From Adineta vaga (lineage: Eukaryota > Rotifera), in contig CP075494.1 in assembly GCA_021613535.1 (NCBI GenBank), positions 11,780,001 to 11,844,000 on the forward strand: 64,000 nucleotides of DNA, read 5' to 3'. This document shows positions 50,688 through 62,313 of this stretch, one piece after another. The translations under genes and the position numbers were made by a program. Every line of letters begins with the position of its first letter. Position 1 is the stretch's first letter. Below the pieces are notes generated by a model. That model did not search any database and had not been told where the DNA came from. It worked only from the letters and a program-made list of their open reading frames with translations.

Positions 50688-52958
50688 ATGCAACAAGTAA
50701 GAGGAACACCAGGAGTACTAAATAGACGTCGTCATATTGACATTGAGAAGACACAAAATATGATTCTAGTATGGTTGGACAGCTACATTGATAATAATAA
50801 TGAGGAATGTCAAAATGAAATTGCAGAACTTCAATGTGTTGTTAATGATATCAATACATTTACAGATAATGATGAATGTTTTGAATTTATTCTAAACATT
50901 AATAATAATAAAGTATGTATGATCATTTCTGGATCACTTGGACGGCTTGTTATGCCTTGCATACACGATATTCCTCAACTGGATTCTATCTTAGTCTTTT
51001 GTGCTAACAAAAAACATCACGAACAGTGGGCCAATGAATGGTTCAAGATCAAAGGCGTCTACTCAGATATAATATCAATTTGTGAAGCTCTTAAACAAGT
51101 ATCGCGTCAATGCGAACAGAATGCCGTACCGATAAGTTTGGCAGCATCTGGTAAGAAACTGAATCAACTCGATCCATCCTTTATGTACACTCAACTTCTA
51201 AAAGAAACACTGCTAGATATCACCTTCAAAAAGCAACATATTTAAGAATTTATCGATTATTGTCGCAATATATTTTCTGATAATGAACGAAAACTAGACA
51301 AAGTCAAGTTATTAGAATCCAAATATCATCAAGAAACATCCATATGGTGGTATACTTGGGAAGGCTTCCTGTATTCTATGCTTAATCGTGCATTACGAAC
51401 CATGGATGGCGATATTATTGTTCGAATGGGATTTTTCATCAATGATCTTCATCGAAATATCGAAAGACTGCACAAGGAACAATATAAAGACCGTCTTTCG
51501 TCTGAAATCTTCACAGTTTATCGTGGTCAAGGATTGCCAAAAGCAGATTTCGATGAACTAATGAAATTCCAAGGTGGATTGCTGTCGTTCAACAGTTTCT
51601 TGTCTACTAGTAAAGATCGACATATTTCGTATCTTTATGCCGAGAGTAGTGCAAGCAACCTAGATTTGGTAGGAATTGTGTTTGTTATGAAAGTTAATCC
51701 AAACCAGTCCACAATTCCATTTGCTTCTATTCATGGTATTAGTTACTTTCCGGATGAAGATGAAGTTCTTTTTTCGATGCATAGTGTTTTTCGCATCAAT
51801 GAAATCAAATCAATAAATCCTAACAATCAACTGTTTGAAGTGAACTTGTCACTTACTAGCGATAATGACGAAGATTTAGTTGCACTCACTGATCAAATTC
51901 GAAAACACAATTTTTCGAACTTACAAGGGTGGAAAAAATTGGGACTTTTACTGTTTGACATGAGCCAATCGAACAAAGCTGAGGAGGTTTTCAAAATGTT
52001 ACTTCATCAAACAGCGGAGGAATCTGATAAAGCAGTGTCTTATAATGCGTTTGGAAGAATCAAATATGCTCAGGGCAAATATCAGGAGGCATTAATATAC
52101 TACGAAAAGAGTCTTTCCATCTACGAAAAAGATCTTTCTCTAGATCACTCTAATGTAGCTTTTATGTACCAAAACATCGGTCTGGCATATGATGGTATGG
52201 GTGATTATCCAAAAGCACTCTCATACTACGAGAGAGCCCTCCCACTTCTACAGAAAATTTATCTCCATGATCATTCTGATTTGGCTGGCCTTTACAACAA
52301 TATTGGCTTAGTGTATTGCAACATGAATTGCTACCCAAAAGCACTGTTATCTCACGAGAAAGCTCTCACAATTTGGCAAAAAGTACTTCCTTCCAATCAT
52401 CCTGATATAGCTTTGTCCTATAATAATATTGGTATGGTGCATCAGTGCTTGGATGACTATGTGAAAGCACTTTCATTTCATGGAAAAGCTCTTACAATTC
52501 GACAACAGTCACTTCCACCTAATCATTCAGATTTAGGTACATCATATGACAACATTGGTATGGTGTATCAAAATATGAATGAATGCCTAAAAGCATTAAC
52601 TTATCATGAGAAAGGTCTGAAAATCAGACAAAAAGCACTTCCTTCAAACCATCCTGAATTGGCTAAATCCTACAGTAATATTGGTTTAATATATCGGTTC
52701 ATGAAAGACTATTCAAAAGCGCTTTCATTGCATGAAAAAGCTTTAGCCATTCGACAACAAACACTCCCATCAACTCATCTTGATTTGGCTTTCTCCTACT
52801 ATAGCATTGGTGTAATTTACACAGACTTGAAAAACTATTCAGAGGCCTGTTCATATTTTGAGTATGCAATACGGGTTGTCCAACAATCATCATTACCAAA
52901 TCATCAATGGTTGCAAGAATTTTTTCGAAATCTCGAATCTACGAGAAAAAAATTGTAA
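50688..52958 (+). pseudogene. ART-TPR copy 3 with one in-frame TAA
   Basis: A 757-codon frame, intact except for TAA at 51243-51245, where both other copies have Gln (KQHIQ-F/Y). A single C-to-T change of CAA explains it. Before the stop lies the N-terminal alpha/beta domain (MILVWLDSYI, CMIISGSLGR, SILVFC). After it, in the same frame, come the ART core with FTVYRGQ (codon ~275), FLSTSKD (~306) and the E-x-E loop EDEVLFSM (~357), and about eight TPR units ending STRKKL. No other disablement is visible, so the lesion is recent, or the downstream part is made from a later ATG (51378 is the next in-frame ATG, which would keep the ART core and TPRs). The ART core is 99% identical to copy 2 although the flanks have diverged. 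Orientation is opposite to copies 1 and 2. Confidence 0.8.
51290..51793 (+). repeat. 504-bp tract shared with ART-TPR copy 2 (inverted)
   Basis: Compared base by base with the reverse strand of 23266-23769: 499 of 504 match. Mismatches are at 51498, 51560, 51649, 51659 and 51761; three are silent, two change Thr/Ser and Asn/Ser. Beyond each end the coding sequences diverge at once. Confidence 0.93.
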
Positions 52959-53408
52959 TTAATATCTATTTTCCTGCCTGAAGAATTATTAGCACAGTTA
53001 AATAAAATACAAAAAGGGCACGCAAAGAAAACCGTCCCATACCATTGAGACCACAAACAGAACAAGATTCTCGAAAAGAATTTGAAATTCAATGATTTGT
53101 GTTTCAAAACGAAAGAATTTGAAACTAACAGAAACAAAATCTATTTTACAGTAGGATAAACTACATTGAAATGCTAATTTGTGCACACATTTTATCAGAA
53201 AAACAATAATATCATACTACTAACTTTCATCATACTCAGCATTTACAATTTATCATTTATTTTAGAATTTCTATAGAAGTATGATCATAATAAAATGATA
53301 AATGATTCTCTGGAAGTATTTTTAAAGAATAAAAGACGTTCAAATGAATAATCTTGTCTATTATGATATTATAACTAAACTATATGAATTCCAAATATGT
53401 AGAAATGA
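52959..53408. other. 3' flanks between convergent genes
   Basis: Short AT-rich region between ART-TPR copy 3 and the TIKI-like gene, which converge. It carries the plus-strand AATAAA at 53001. No gene. Confidence 0.5.
53001..53006 (+). terminator. Polyadenylation signal AATAAA (ART-TPR copy 3)
   Basis: AATAAA 43 nt past the stop of copy 3, the same spacing as in copy 1 (44 nt). Confidence 0.5.
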
Positions 53409-54549
53409 TCAAAATTTTCTTTTCATACAATGTTTCATAAGTTTCTTTTTCTTGCAACCAAGTTTTTGTCTACAAAATAAATGAAAAGAATATATAAATC
53501 ATTATCTCATGTAATAATAAACATACTTAATGCGTTTTCGATCAGTACAGATTCGAGTAATTTTATATCCAAATGTTTTTAATCGAACGATCAAATTCTT
53601 ATATTTACCAAGCATATGTGCTTAAAGAAGAAACAAATAAATAAATTCTATCAACTATGTAGATCAATTACCAGCACCGATCGCAAAAAAATATCGATTT
53701 TTTTTTGATCGTTTTAATAATGTGTGAATATGTCTGGATATTTGTTCATCCCGTTGTTCCAATTTTTCTCGTTCTTCTGATGATTTAAATAGAGTTTCAA
53801 TATAGTTACCATTTATTTCATCGCAAATATATTTTTTTATTGTTAATTCTTTCAAATATTCACTTTCATTAATGGTATTCATTGATCGATTTTTCATTTC
53901 TTTTTTAACAATATTTAAAATCAATAGCCAAGTCGATAAATTATATCGCCAACCTTCATTCTTCAAAGAAAAATGAATCGTATTCAATAAATATAGAAGA
54001 ATTCAATACATACCTCACAATGATATTCAGCAGATTCTAAACTTCCAACACTTTTATTTAAACGACGTGCTTCTTCAGCAAGATGAACATCAAGTATATC
54101 ACCTTCCATAATTAGTTTATCTAAATATTAATAAAAAAACGAAATTTTTTGATTTTTATAAATGAACTATATATTAACTTGATCGCCGTGTTCGTATTGA
54201 TCGATTTAATAAACACTCATGGAAATCATCCCAATATGCTTCATTTTTTGCATCGATTTCTGCATAAAAATGAGTACTAGATTGAAATGCTTGGCGAGTT
54301 TCATTAGATACGTGAGGCCATACAAGATTGTATGGAATATGAATTGTACCAAAAATATACGATGGAGGTGAGACTTCAATACGCCAAAGTAATGTTGCTG
54401 AACATATCTTTTTAACAAAATAGAAATTCAAAAAACGATCAATTTTTCTTTTCTTTTTTTGCAAAGAAATTGAAACAAACCGAACAAATAAGAAGTAAAA
54501 TAAAACCGAAGACCAAGCTTGGCATGATTGCAAATGTTCTCTTTTTCAT
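53409..54549 (-). CDS. TIKI/TraB-type metalloprotease-like protein, shortened
   Basis: Six exons join in phase: 54549-54481, 54407-54179, 54120-54014, 53960-53672, 53620-53527 and 53469-53409, giving 282 residues. Residues 1-23 (MKKRTF...LLLICS) are a textbook signal peptide and end exactly at the first intron. The TIKI start follows: LLWRIEVSPPSYIFGTIHIP, with the first G-x-x-H (Gly43-His46), then FYAEID. The C-terminal half matches TIKI order (DVHLAEEARRLNKSVGSLE, an RDEQISRHI helix, then FFAIGAAH with the second G-x-x-H at 230-233). TIKI proteins are metal-dependent proteases that clip and inactivate Wnt ligands. Compared with vertebrate TIKI the central block of about 80-90 residues is absent: the intron between the halves is only 58 bp, so no exon was missed there. 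There is also no C-terminal membrane anchor; the chain ends in a Lys-rich tail. Activity is therefore uncertain. Confidence 0.8.
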
Positions 54550-57413
54550 TTAGTTCTATCATCATATTTATCTCTTTGTACTTTCACATCGATAGATTTT
54601 ATTTCAATAAATATTAATAACACTTTTTTTTCTTCTTTATTTCATCCGATTATTTCTGACACATGCTCATCTTCTTAATCTATCTTGGATAAACAAGAAA
54701 AGATATTCTTGTCTAGTATCCCATGGACACATCAGACAGATTATTTATATACACTTTCTTTCTCCTCTATAGAATCATCACGACTGGAGTTTGATGATGT
54801 AAATCTAAAACGTATATAATTCGTTTCTTTCTTTCTTTCTTTTTAATCCATTGAACTAATCAAATATATGTCTCAGGTATATTTGATAGTCAAACAAAGT
54901 TCATTTTCTAAATCGATCATTGTTGCTATCAGTCTCATTGCCTATGTCGATTATAAAGACATATCGAATGTTGATAAATCCAAACAAAACAATGGAAAGA
55001 AAGAAGTATGCTTTGTCGTCAATATTTAACAAACATACGATCGAGAAAAGTGCTCTCTTTCCCATGGCACTTGTCACACGCGAAATAAATTTTCTGCATA
55101 TATATATATATTCTTCTTTTTTTTCAAACCAGATCAAATTTCTTTCGAAAATGGAAGAACGAGAAAAGGGTCCGATTATCATTGATTTTCCGTTTATGCA
55201 TACACCTGCTTGAATGCCGCTCTATGATTAATGATCAATTGCAAGGATGAATGCATCCACGAGTGGGTGACGTTTTAATTATGATGTACGCACATCGTTG
55301 TCTTATCCTAGCAATAATCAGATCAAATATCTTCGTTGCTTATATATGTTTGAAATTCGATCTTCAACGTCGTTGTCGTCAGGAGAAATCTGATGTGAAT
55401 GTAATAGACAGAAGAAAAAAAAATTGTGTACTAAATAATTAGTAAAGGGATAAGAATGATGAAGAAGAAAAATCTCACGAACCAATTGGAATATGTAAGA
55501 ATGAAGTTGTCAACCAATCAGGACAAAAAAAGAATCTCTCTCTCTCTCACTCTCTCGTCATCTCTTTCTCGCGGTTCTTTTCTTCGCTTCTTAATACTTA
55601 TCATCGTTGTCACTTGATTAGTATTGACACATCGAAATTTGCAAGAAAAAAAGAACAAGAGGTACGTAAGAAAAAAAAGAAAAGAAAACGGAGAAAGATT
55701 GATGATATCAATGTCCAACGAATTTGATATCTATGTACTAATTATACGATGTAGAGAAAGTGAGAGTTAACAGAACATTGTAGTCTATCATGTAATTTAA
55801 ATCGCGATTTCTATATGACTAAAACCACGAATGAATGACAGTTATGGTTGTTATTTTAATAGATTAAATACTTTGTTTAAGAACATCAAAACAAAAATGC
55901 AAACATTATCCAGTTATGTCAACAGGATAGAAGTCAGTTAATGGCATATATTCTCTACATTGTCCTTTTGATTTCTTTCACATACCGAGAGTCCATTAAG
56001 CAGAGCACATATTTTCATATTATATATGTATAGTACACACGACGTAATCTTAGCTTTGAAACGAATCAAGGACATGATGATGATGATGATGAGATGGATT
56101 TTTCTATATGTACAAATTCATAATTGAGCGGAAATAATGTTTTCACACCAGCAGGGGCGGAGAGACGATAGTTATTCCTTAATGCTTACTCAAACATAGG
56201 ATACAAATGAAGGGATTATATATCGATCTGACACTTTGCTAATCTGACTCGAGTAGAAATATGTTCGCTTAAAATTGTTTATCAATTTCTCATTTGCATA
56301 AACAAGTGTTAATTGATTGAGTGTGTCCTTTCTATTGAAGAAAAGACAGAGATATCGATTGATAAAGACAAATTCACGTGAAGTTTTTGATAGAATTATT
56401 ATCAAAGAAAAAAGTGTGACCGGATAACATCAGAATGATGATTTTCTCACATTCTTTTTATTCCACTATAATTAAATTCATTAGAATAGATTCGTAAATG
56501 GAGATTTTTAATTCTCTGATCATCAAAATGTAGAAGGAGGAAAAAACCGGTAGGAAGAAGATGAAAAAAATGAGTTAATTAGAAATTTGAAACTTGTCGA
56601 ACATGTGTGCTGATTTTTAATTGTTAAATTGACAGATTCGTGTGAGTAACGCGTGAATAACAAAATTGATAATAAATCAACCAGACAGACAGACAAGTGC
56701 TCGATAAACGTTGAACATATATATATATGTATCTAGGACATATCGATATTATATTTGACCTTTTTTAATCGCTTGAAATATTCTTTTATAGATCAGACAA
56801 TAAATTTCCAAATATTTTCCAACAACAGGTGGGCGTCTTTTCTTCCTCTTCTTGTTCTTGTTCTTCTTCTTCCTTTATTTCGATTCGTTTAAAAACAAGA
56901 AGAAACGATGCGTTCTCTCTCCTTCTCCTTCTCCTTCTTCTCCTCTTAGTTTATTCTCATACCTGATAAAAAGGCATCACCTTTCTCTCTTTTCAAGTCG
57001 AAGTGTTTGTCTATTTGCTTGCATTACCTTACAGAAGGAATAGAGGTAAGATTTCACTCGTGTTAAAGTAATCAGATCCTAAACAGATAGTGTTTTTCTT
57101 TCCCTTTTTCTCTTTCTCTCTTGTGTACGCATTTATTTTTAATAAAAAAACTCGAACATAGTCACGTCCAAAATGATATATCATGTTAATGCTTAGATTT
57201 TTTGTTATGATTATAGAAAATCATACATGCACGCATGTATAATGTTCAAACAGGTAAGAAGAAATGAGGAAAGATCAAATGAATTTTCAACATTGGAGAT
57301 GGGTGAATACTGCTAAATTTCTGTAGGTGATAGGTTTTTGACTTGATAAGAAAGAAACTTTCGTCAATAGATTATTTATATCCTTTCGACTCTTTATTTT
57401 TAGTCAACCATCT
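54550..57413. other. 2.9-kb intergenic region, divergent promoters
   Basis: It lies between the TIKI-like gene (minus) and the Eyes absent gene (plus). It holds (CT)n/(TTTC)n tracts and an (ATG)n run at about 56073-56090. A possible untranslated first exon of the Eyes absent gene ends at a gtaaga donor at about 57045. No other gene seen. Confidence 0.4.
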
Positions 57414-59130
57414 ATGGCGAGCTATTCATTTTCATCGTCGGGTTATGTTAATATTCCTCCGTATTACAATACAACACCTAACGGTTACTCAGGTTTAAAT
57501 TTTCAATATTCATTACCAGACAGTAAGATTTTCTTTTCGTATCATTTTTTTTTCTAAAATCTTTCATCAGGTTATTCAACAACTGGAGCTTCATCAGCAA
57601 CTAGTACCTCACCATATAATACTCAACCAGTATGACAACTAATAACAATCTCCCTTTCTCCTATTTCAATTTAATCTTTTCTTAGAGTCTTGATCCAACT
57701 TATTATCATCAATTTCAACCAACACTTGGTTATCCATGTTATCCATCATCTGCATATCCTTCGTCATATAATTTCAATTCACCAAATCAATTAACATCTT
57801 CAATCAAACTTTCGCAAGGATATCCAAATGAATCGATTCCTTCTTCACTTCTCGGTATGTGTAATCTTTAATTTTATCAATTAGAAAACTTACTATTCGT
57901 TCCTTTTTTTTAAAGATCATTCAAATCCTAGTACATCGAATTCTCCATCTCCGACAATAAAAACTGAAGGCAAACCATGTTCAACATCGAAAGCAAAAGC
58001 TAATCGAAATCGAAATAAAATTCAACAATTATCACCCGATCCTGATAATAATATTGAACGTATATTTATTTGGGATTTAGATGAAACAATTGTCATTCTA
58101 AATTCCTTATTAACTGGAACATATGCTCAACATTATCAAAAAGTAAAGTTAAATTCTGTTCTTTTTTTCCTCATGCAAAATGTATTTTTTTTGTCTCCTT
58201 TAGGATCCTCAAGCAGCGATGAGTTTTGGTGTACAAATGGAAGAAATGATTTTTAATTTAGCAGAAATACATCTATTTTTAAACGATCTCGATGATTGTG
58301 ATCAAGCACATATTGATGATATTGCATCAGATGATAATGGACAAGATTTAAGGTATATCAATCATTGATTTAAAATGAAGTTTATTTTTGATATTTTAGT
58401 AATTATAATTTTGCAATTGATGGTTTTCATTCGTCATCATCAAATGTAAATAATACTGTTCGTGGTGGTGTTGATTGGATGAGAAAATTAGCATTTCGTT
58501 ATCGACATATTAAAGATGTTTATAATAATTATCGATTAGATATTCAAAGTAAAAGAGAAAAAAAAATTACTTCAAAGAATCATCTTATTTTATGTTAATT
58601 ATTTAGATTTATTTGGTCAAGAAAAATATGAACGATTACTTCAATTACGTATGGATACGGAAACAATGACTGGTGCATGGCTTACATTAGCATTGAAAGC
58701 ATTGAATATAATTAAACAAAGGTAATTAGAATTGAACATCTTCTTTTCTCTAATGTTTCATTTGTTTTTTAGAAAAAATTGTATCAATGTTCTCGTCTCA
58801 ACAGATCAATTAGTTTCAACTTTATCTAAAGTTCTTCTCTATGGTCTTGGTGGTGTATTCGATATTGAAAATATTTATAGTGCAGCAAAAGTTGGTCGAG
58901 AAAGTTGTTTCGAACGTATTCATACAAGATTTGGTAGAAAACCAACCTATGTCGTTATTGGTGATGGACGTGACGAAGAATCAGCAGCTAAACAAGTAAT
59001 ATTCAAATTTTTCTGTTGGAAAATCTTAACATGTTCTATTTAATTTCAGCTTGGTTGGCCATTTTGGCGTGTTAACGAACACCAAAATCTCACGGCATTA
59101 GTTCATGCACTTGAATGGCAATTTCTTTAA
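57414..59130 (+). CDS. eya: Eyes absent (EYA) protein tyrosine phosphatase
   Basis: EYA is a HAD-family tyrosine phosphatase and SIX-family transcription co-activator, acting in nucleus and cytoplasm. Nine exons join in phase: 57414-57522, 57571-57629, 57686-57854, 57916-58142, 58204-58352, 58400-58548, 58607-58721, 58773-58995 and 59050-59130, giving 426 residues. The N-terminal ~140 residues are Tyr/Ser/Pro-rich (transactivation-type). The EYA domain follows: [10 protein letters not shown] with catalytic Asp166 and Asp168, [81 protein letters not shown] and [10 protein letters not shown]. The end WQFL replaces the usual hydrophobic C-terminus of the family. The start is the first ATG after a tttttag acceptor; the frame is open upstream of it, so a further coding exon is possible. 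The N-terminal region is much shorter than in vertebrate EYAs. Confidence 0.95.
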
Positions 59131-60695
59131 AACATTCATTTCTCATCTCTCTAACCTCTTTTGTTTTTGTGTTACTGTTGTCTTCTCGTTGTTTGGCTTT
59201 GTTTGTTTTTCTTCTTCGTCTTTGTAATTATATTCACACACAGTGATCGGATTGATTATCTACGTTTGAAATTTCTTCGTAGGCTTATCTTTTGATTGTT
59301 TATTATTTAAAAATATGAAGAAAACGAAGACATCAAGACATTTACGTGTATGTAAAAAATTTAAGATTTTTTTCTAAAATTTATTTAAATGAATATTAAA
59401 GAAGAAGATTGATGATTTTACTGTTGGAAAATGTACGGAGAGTTTCCAAAATTTGAGAATTATCAATATTGTCCTTGGAGCACGTATCGTACCTGTCTCT
59501 ATGACTTTTTTTTATCATTGTCTGAACATTAGTTATTGAAGATTCGATGTCATATATGCAAGTAAGTAGTTCATATTTAATCTAAAAATATCGGGCATCT
59601 TTTTTTGAACTGAGGAAACATGCAATTCTATCCTTGAGTAAATTTATAAACGTTTATGAATAGATCGTCTGCATAAGCTTAACGTGATCTTCTACTGTAA
59701 ATAATTCGTTGATTTTTAAATTACGCATCGATATTCTCAACAACGTTGGTTTATTTTTATGCGAACCGTTAATAATCTTCTTACAATGAGTATATTTTTC
59801 TCTATCCATTATTAGTTCTTGACATTTTCATATTATTCTTAGTAAGAATAAAAATGCATCTAAAGTGCCTTTTTTTAAATATTTTTATAAGTTTTCTTTC
59901 TATTTACTTTAAAGTAAAACAAAAATGTCGAGTATTTGAGCAAAAAATACCGCCTTTTATTTTCCATTCTTCTAGCTTGCTGCTTTGTCCTCATCGAACA
60001 TGTAAGAAAAACTAGAGTAACGATACCAAAAGACATGACAGATGATGCTTCTCTAATTATCTCTGAATGTCAAATAGGCACAAGAAGATACAAAACTTCC
60101 TGACATAAAAATAGACAAAAATATTCGAACGAAATCCATCGAATTTCTTTTATTTATATAGAAAAGTTCCCAATAGAGCAAAGTATAATTTAAGAACAGC
60201 ATTTTCATAGAGTGATTCTATTTATACTTTGAAATTAATGATTCTTCACTCTACTGGGGTAAAAAGCACATGATTCATTGTACAAACGACGCAATTCGAT
60301 TATTCTTATCGTAGTCATGGCATGGATGAATAGCTTTTTGATAAGAAATAGACATTTGTGAAGGCGTTTAAGAATGTTTTTCTATCATAAAAAAAACTTC
60401 ATCTGTTTGATTGTAATTTTAGTTATTCTTATGTAAAAGTTTTCGTTACTTTTCTCAATTTATTAAATATATATATATATATACATATACGTATAAACAA
60501 TAAGTATATTCACAGTTCTATGATAAACAAACTAATATAATTAAAAGAAAATTTACAATAAAATATGTTTTGGCTCTGCCAAACGCAAAGATTTTAATGG
60601 TTTATTCTATTCATCACAATATATATGTATGTACAGAGATTAAAAATGATCAGTAGAAGGTATGTACAAAAGTGCAGAAGGGAGATAGGAATTGC
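59131..60695. other. Intergenic region between convergent genes
   Basis: It holds the 3' flanks of the Eyes absent gene and antizyme. AT-rich, with a TA run at about 60465-60490. No gene seen. Confidence 0.45.
60601..60606 (-). terminator. Polyadenylation signal AATAAA (antizyme)
   Basis: Minus-strand AATAAA 90 nt past the antizyme stop codon. Confidence 0.4.
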
Positions 60696-61544
60696 TTATT
60701 CATCATTATCGATTGGATAGATCATAAATAATTGATCAGGATTTTCATCATTTGACAACATCAAACTATTGTTTGGTGATAAAACATGAAAACCAAGAAA
60801 CATGAATGTTTTTACCAATGATGCTCGATCGGAACGTGTTTTATCAAAATATACAATCACATTTTTACATTTCAAAATATCATCAGCAAATTCCAAAAGG
60901 TTAACAAATCTAATTGGAATAAAACGAAAGAGATGAAATTATAATTAAAAGCAGAAAAATATACGAGGTTAATTACTTCTCTTTCGAGCCTTCACAAAGT
61001 TGTTGAGGCAATTCAACATAGAGAGAATCAGCGTGTAGTTTTATCAACCAAAGAAGATCATGTTCATCTGTAAACTCCAAGATTTCCTTTTGTTTAGTTT
61101 GTGGATTTTCATCACCACATACGTGTTCAACAGCCGTCTATATTGAGAACAAATATATTAAAACTATTAATGGTAAAATATGTCATACCAACCTTTGGAA
61201 ATTCTACAGGCTTGATACTACATTTATTGTGGCGCGAGGCTAATACTCGTCGTCCAACGCTGCCGCCCTCTGCGCTTATACTTGATGTTAAGACTACAGC
61301 AGCTAAAAAAGATTCCAATCAGAAACATACATATAGATATACATAATCAAATTGAATATTTCTAACTAACCGTTGGCAACATCAGGAACACCACCTTAGG
61401 TCGGCCGCGTTCGTATAACAGAAACGATTGATACTATATAAATAGAAAGGAAAAAAAACAGTCAGCGAAATTATTATTCACAATAAGATTAGGTCTAGAA
61501 AAAACTTACGCTTCACTATTTGATTGAATTTTAGTACACGACAT
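60696..61544 (-). CDS. Ornithine decarboxylase antizyme, +1 frameshifted
   Basis: Antizyme binds ornithine decarboxylase, blocks it, sends it to the proteasome and lowers polyamine uptake; polyamines in turn induce the frameshift that makes it. Five exons: 61544-61510, 61433-61371, 61302-61193, 61137-60977 and 60909-60696. ORF1 is 28 codons (MSCTKIQSNSEA...RWCS) and ends at TGA 61384-61382. Reading shifts +1 at TCC-TGA-T and continues as DVAN through three further exons, giving about 193 residues. ORF2 contains LYVELPQQLCEGSKE, LLEFADDILKC, VIVYFDKTRSDRASLVKTF and FLGFHVLSP, the ODC-binding fold shared by all antizymes. The W-C-S before the stop and the D after it are as in vertebrate antizyme 1. 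Without the frameshift no exon chain gives this protein, so automated annotation may miss ORF1. Confidence 0.94.
61381..61387 (-). promoter_or_regulatory. Antizyme +1 programmed frameshift site (TCC-TGA-T)
   Basis: The seven bases TCCTGAT match the conserved antizyme shift site exactly: Ser codon, UGA stop, then U. The preceding TGG-TGT gives Trp-Cys as in vertebrates. The shift lies 10 nt before the exon end, so any 3' stimulatory element must be formed across the next spliced exon. I did not identify a pseudoknot. Confidence 0.93.
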
Positions 61545-62313
61545 AATGATTAAGTTTAGTAGGAAATAGTTACTTTGATAATGTTTTCGCGTTAATAGTA
61601 TGTAGTTTTGAAAATATCTTTTTCAGTACTTATGTATAGAACAACAGCAATACAGTCAAACGATTGCAAACTGAAGTCAATGTCTATGTAGTTTGTTTTT
61701 ATAGGATCTAAAAATAAACAAAGAAAAAAAAAGAGACGGCAATAGACAGAATACAAAAAAAGAAAAGAGAGAAAATAAGAGCGCTACTACTTATTTTTTC
61801 CTTTTCTTCTACATAATGACATTTTCTCATTTATTCTAAGGGTTGAAAACCCCACTTTTCTACTTTTTTCTCTTCCTCTCTGCTTTAACATTATTCATTC
61901 ACCTGAAACGCGCCGATATCACATCTGTTTGAATATATATTCAACCTTAAAGAACAAAAATCCTTTTTACTGTCATATACCATGACGTGTTTATATCCAA
62001 ACAAAAAACAGATTTTTTATCTTTAAGTTAATAGATTGATCAGACATATACAAATAAAAGGAATGCGAGCAAAAGACGATATATACATAAATATGGCCGA
62101 AAAAAAAGAGAGAACAAAAGCAAGTCGAACATTTCAAATAGCGTTTGTTAGTTAGTTTTTCAAATAAGATAATGTGGAATTTGTTGATGCCACTGGACGG
62201 CATTATCATCAGGAAAGAAAGAAAGAAAGAAAGAAAGAAGAAGAAGAAGAAAAGAAGGAAAATTATCGCACCGGAATAGTTCGTAAAAAACAGATATTAA
62301 AAAACAAAACAAG
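61545..62313. other. Antizyme promoter region / LIM kinase 3' flank
   Basis: Both flanking genes are on the minus strand. The region contains a (GAAA)n/(GAA)n repeat at about 62214-62252 and poly-A runs. No gene seen. Confidence 0.45.
62214..62252. repeat. (GAAA)n/(GAA)n microsatellite
   Basis: Tandem GAAA units passing into GAA units, 60 bp past the LIM kinase stop. Confidence 0.85.

Noticed and set aside
51243-51245. TAA read as glutamine (alternative genetic code)
   Set aside because: All other genes in the window end at normal TAA/TAG/TGA codons and use CAA/CAG for Gln, so a local mutation is simpler.
50688-52958. ART-TPR genes as a bacterial toxin transfer
   Set aside because: The R-S-E motifs could be of either origin, but the kinesin-light-chain TPR style and the presence of three local copies fit the resident bdelloid family; nothing here shows recent transfer.
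61382-61384. Antizyme TGA as a selenocysteine codon or pseudogene stop
   Set aside because: The exact TCC-TGA-T context, Trp-Cys before it and intact +1-frame antizyme sequence after it fit programmed frameshifting, not selenocysteine or decay.
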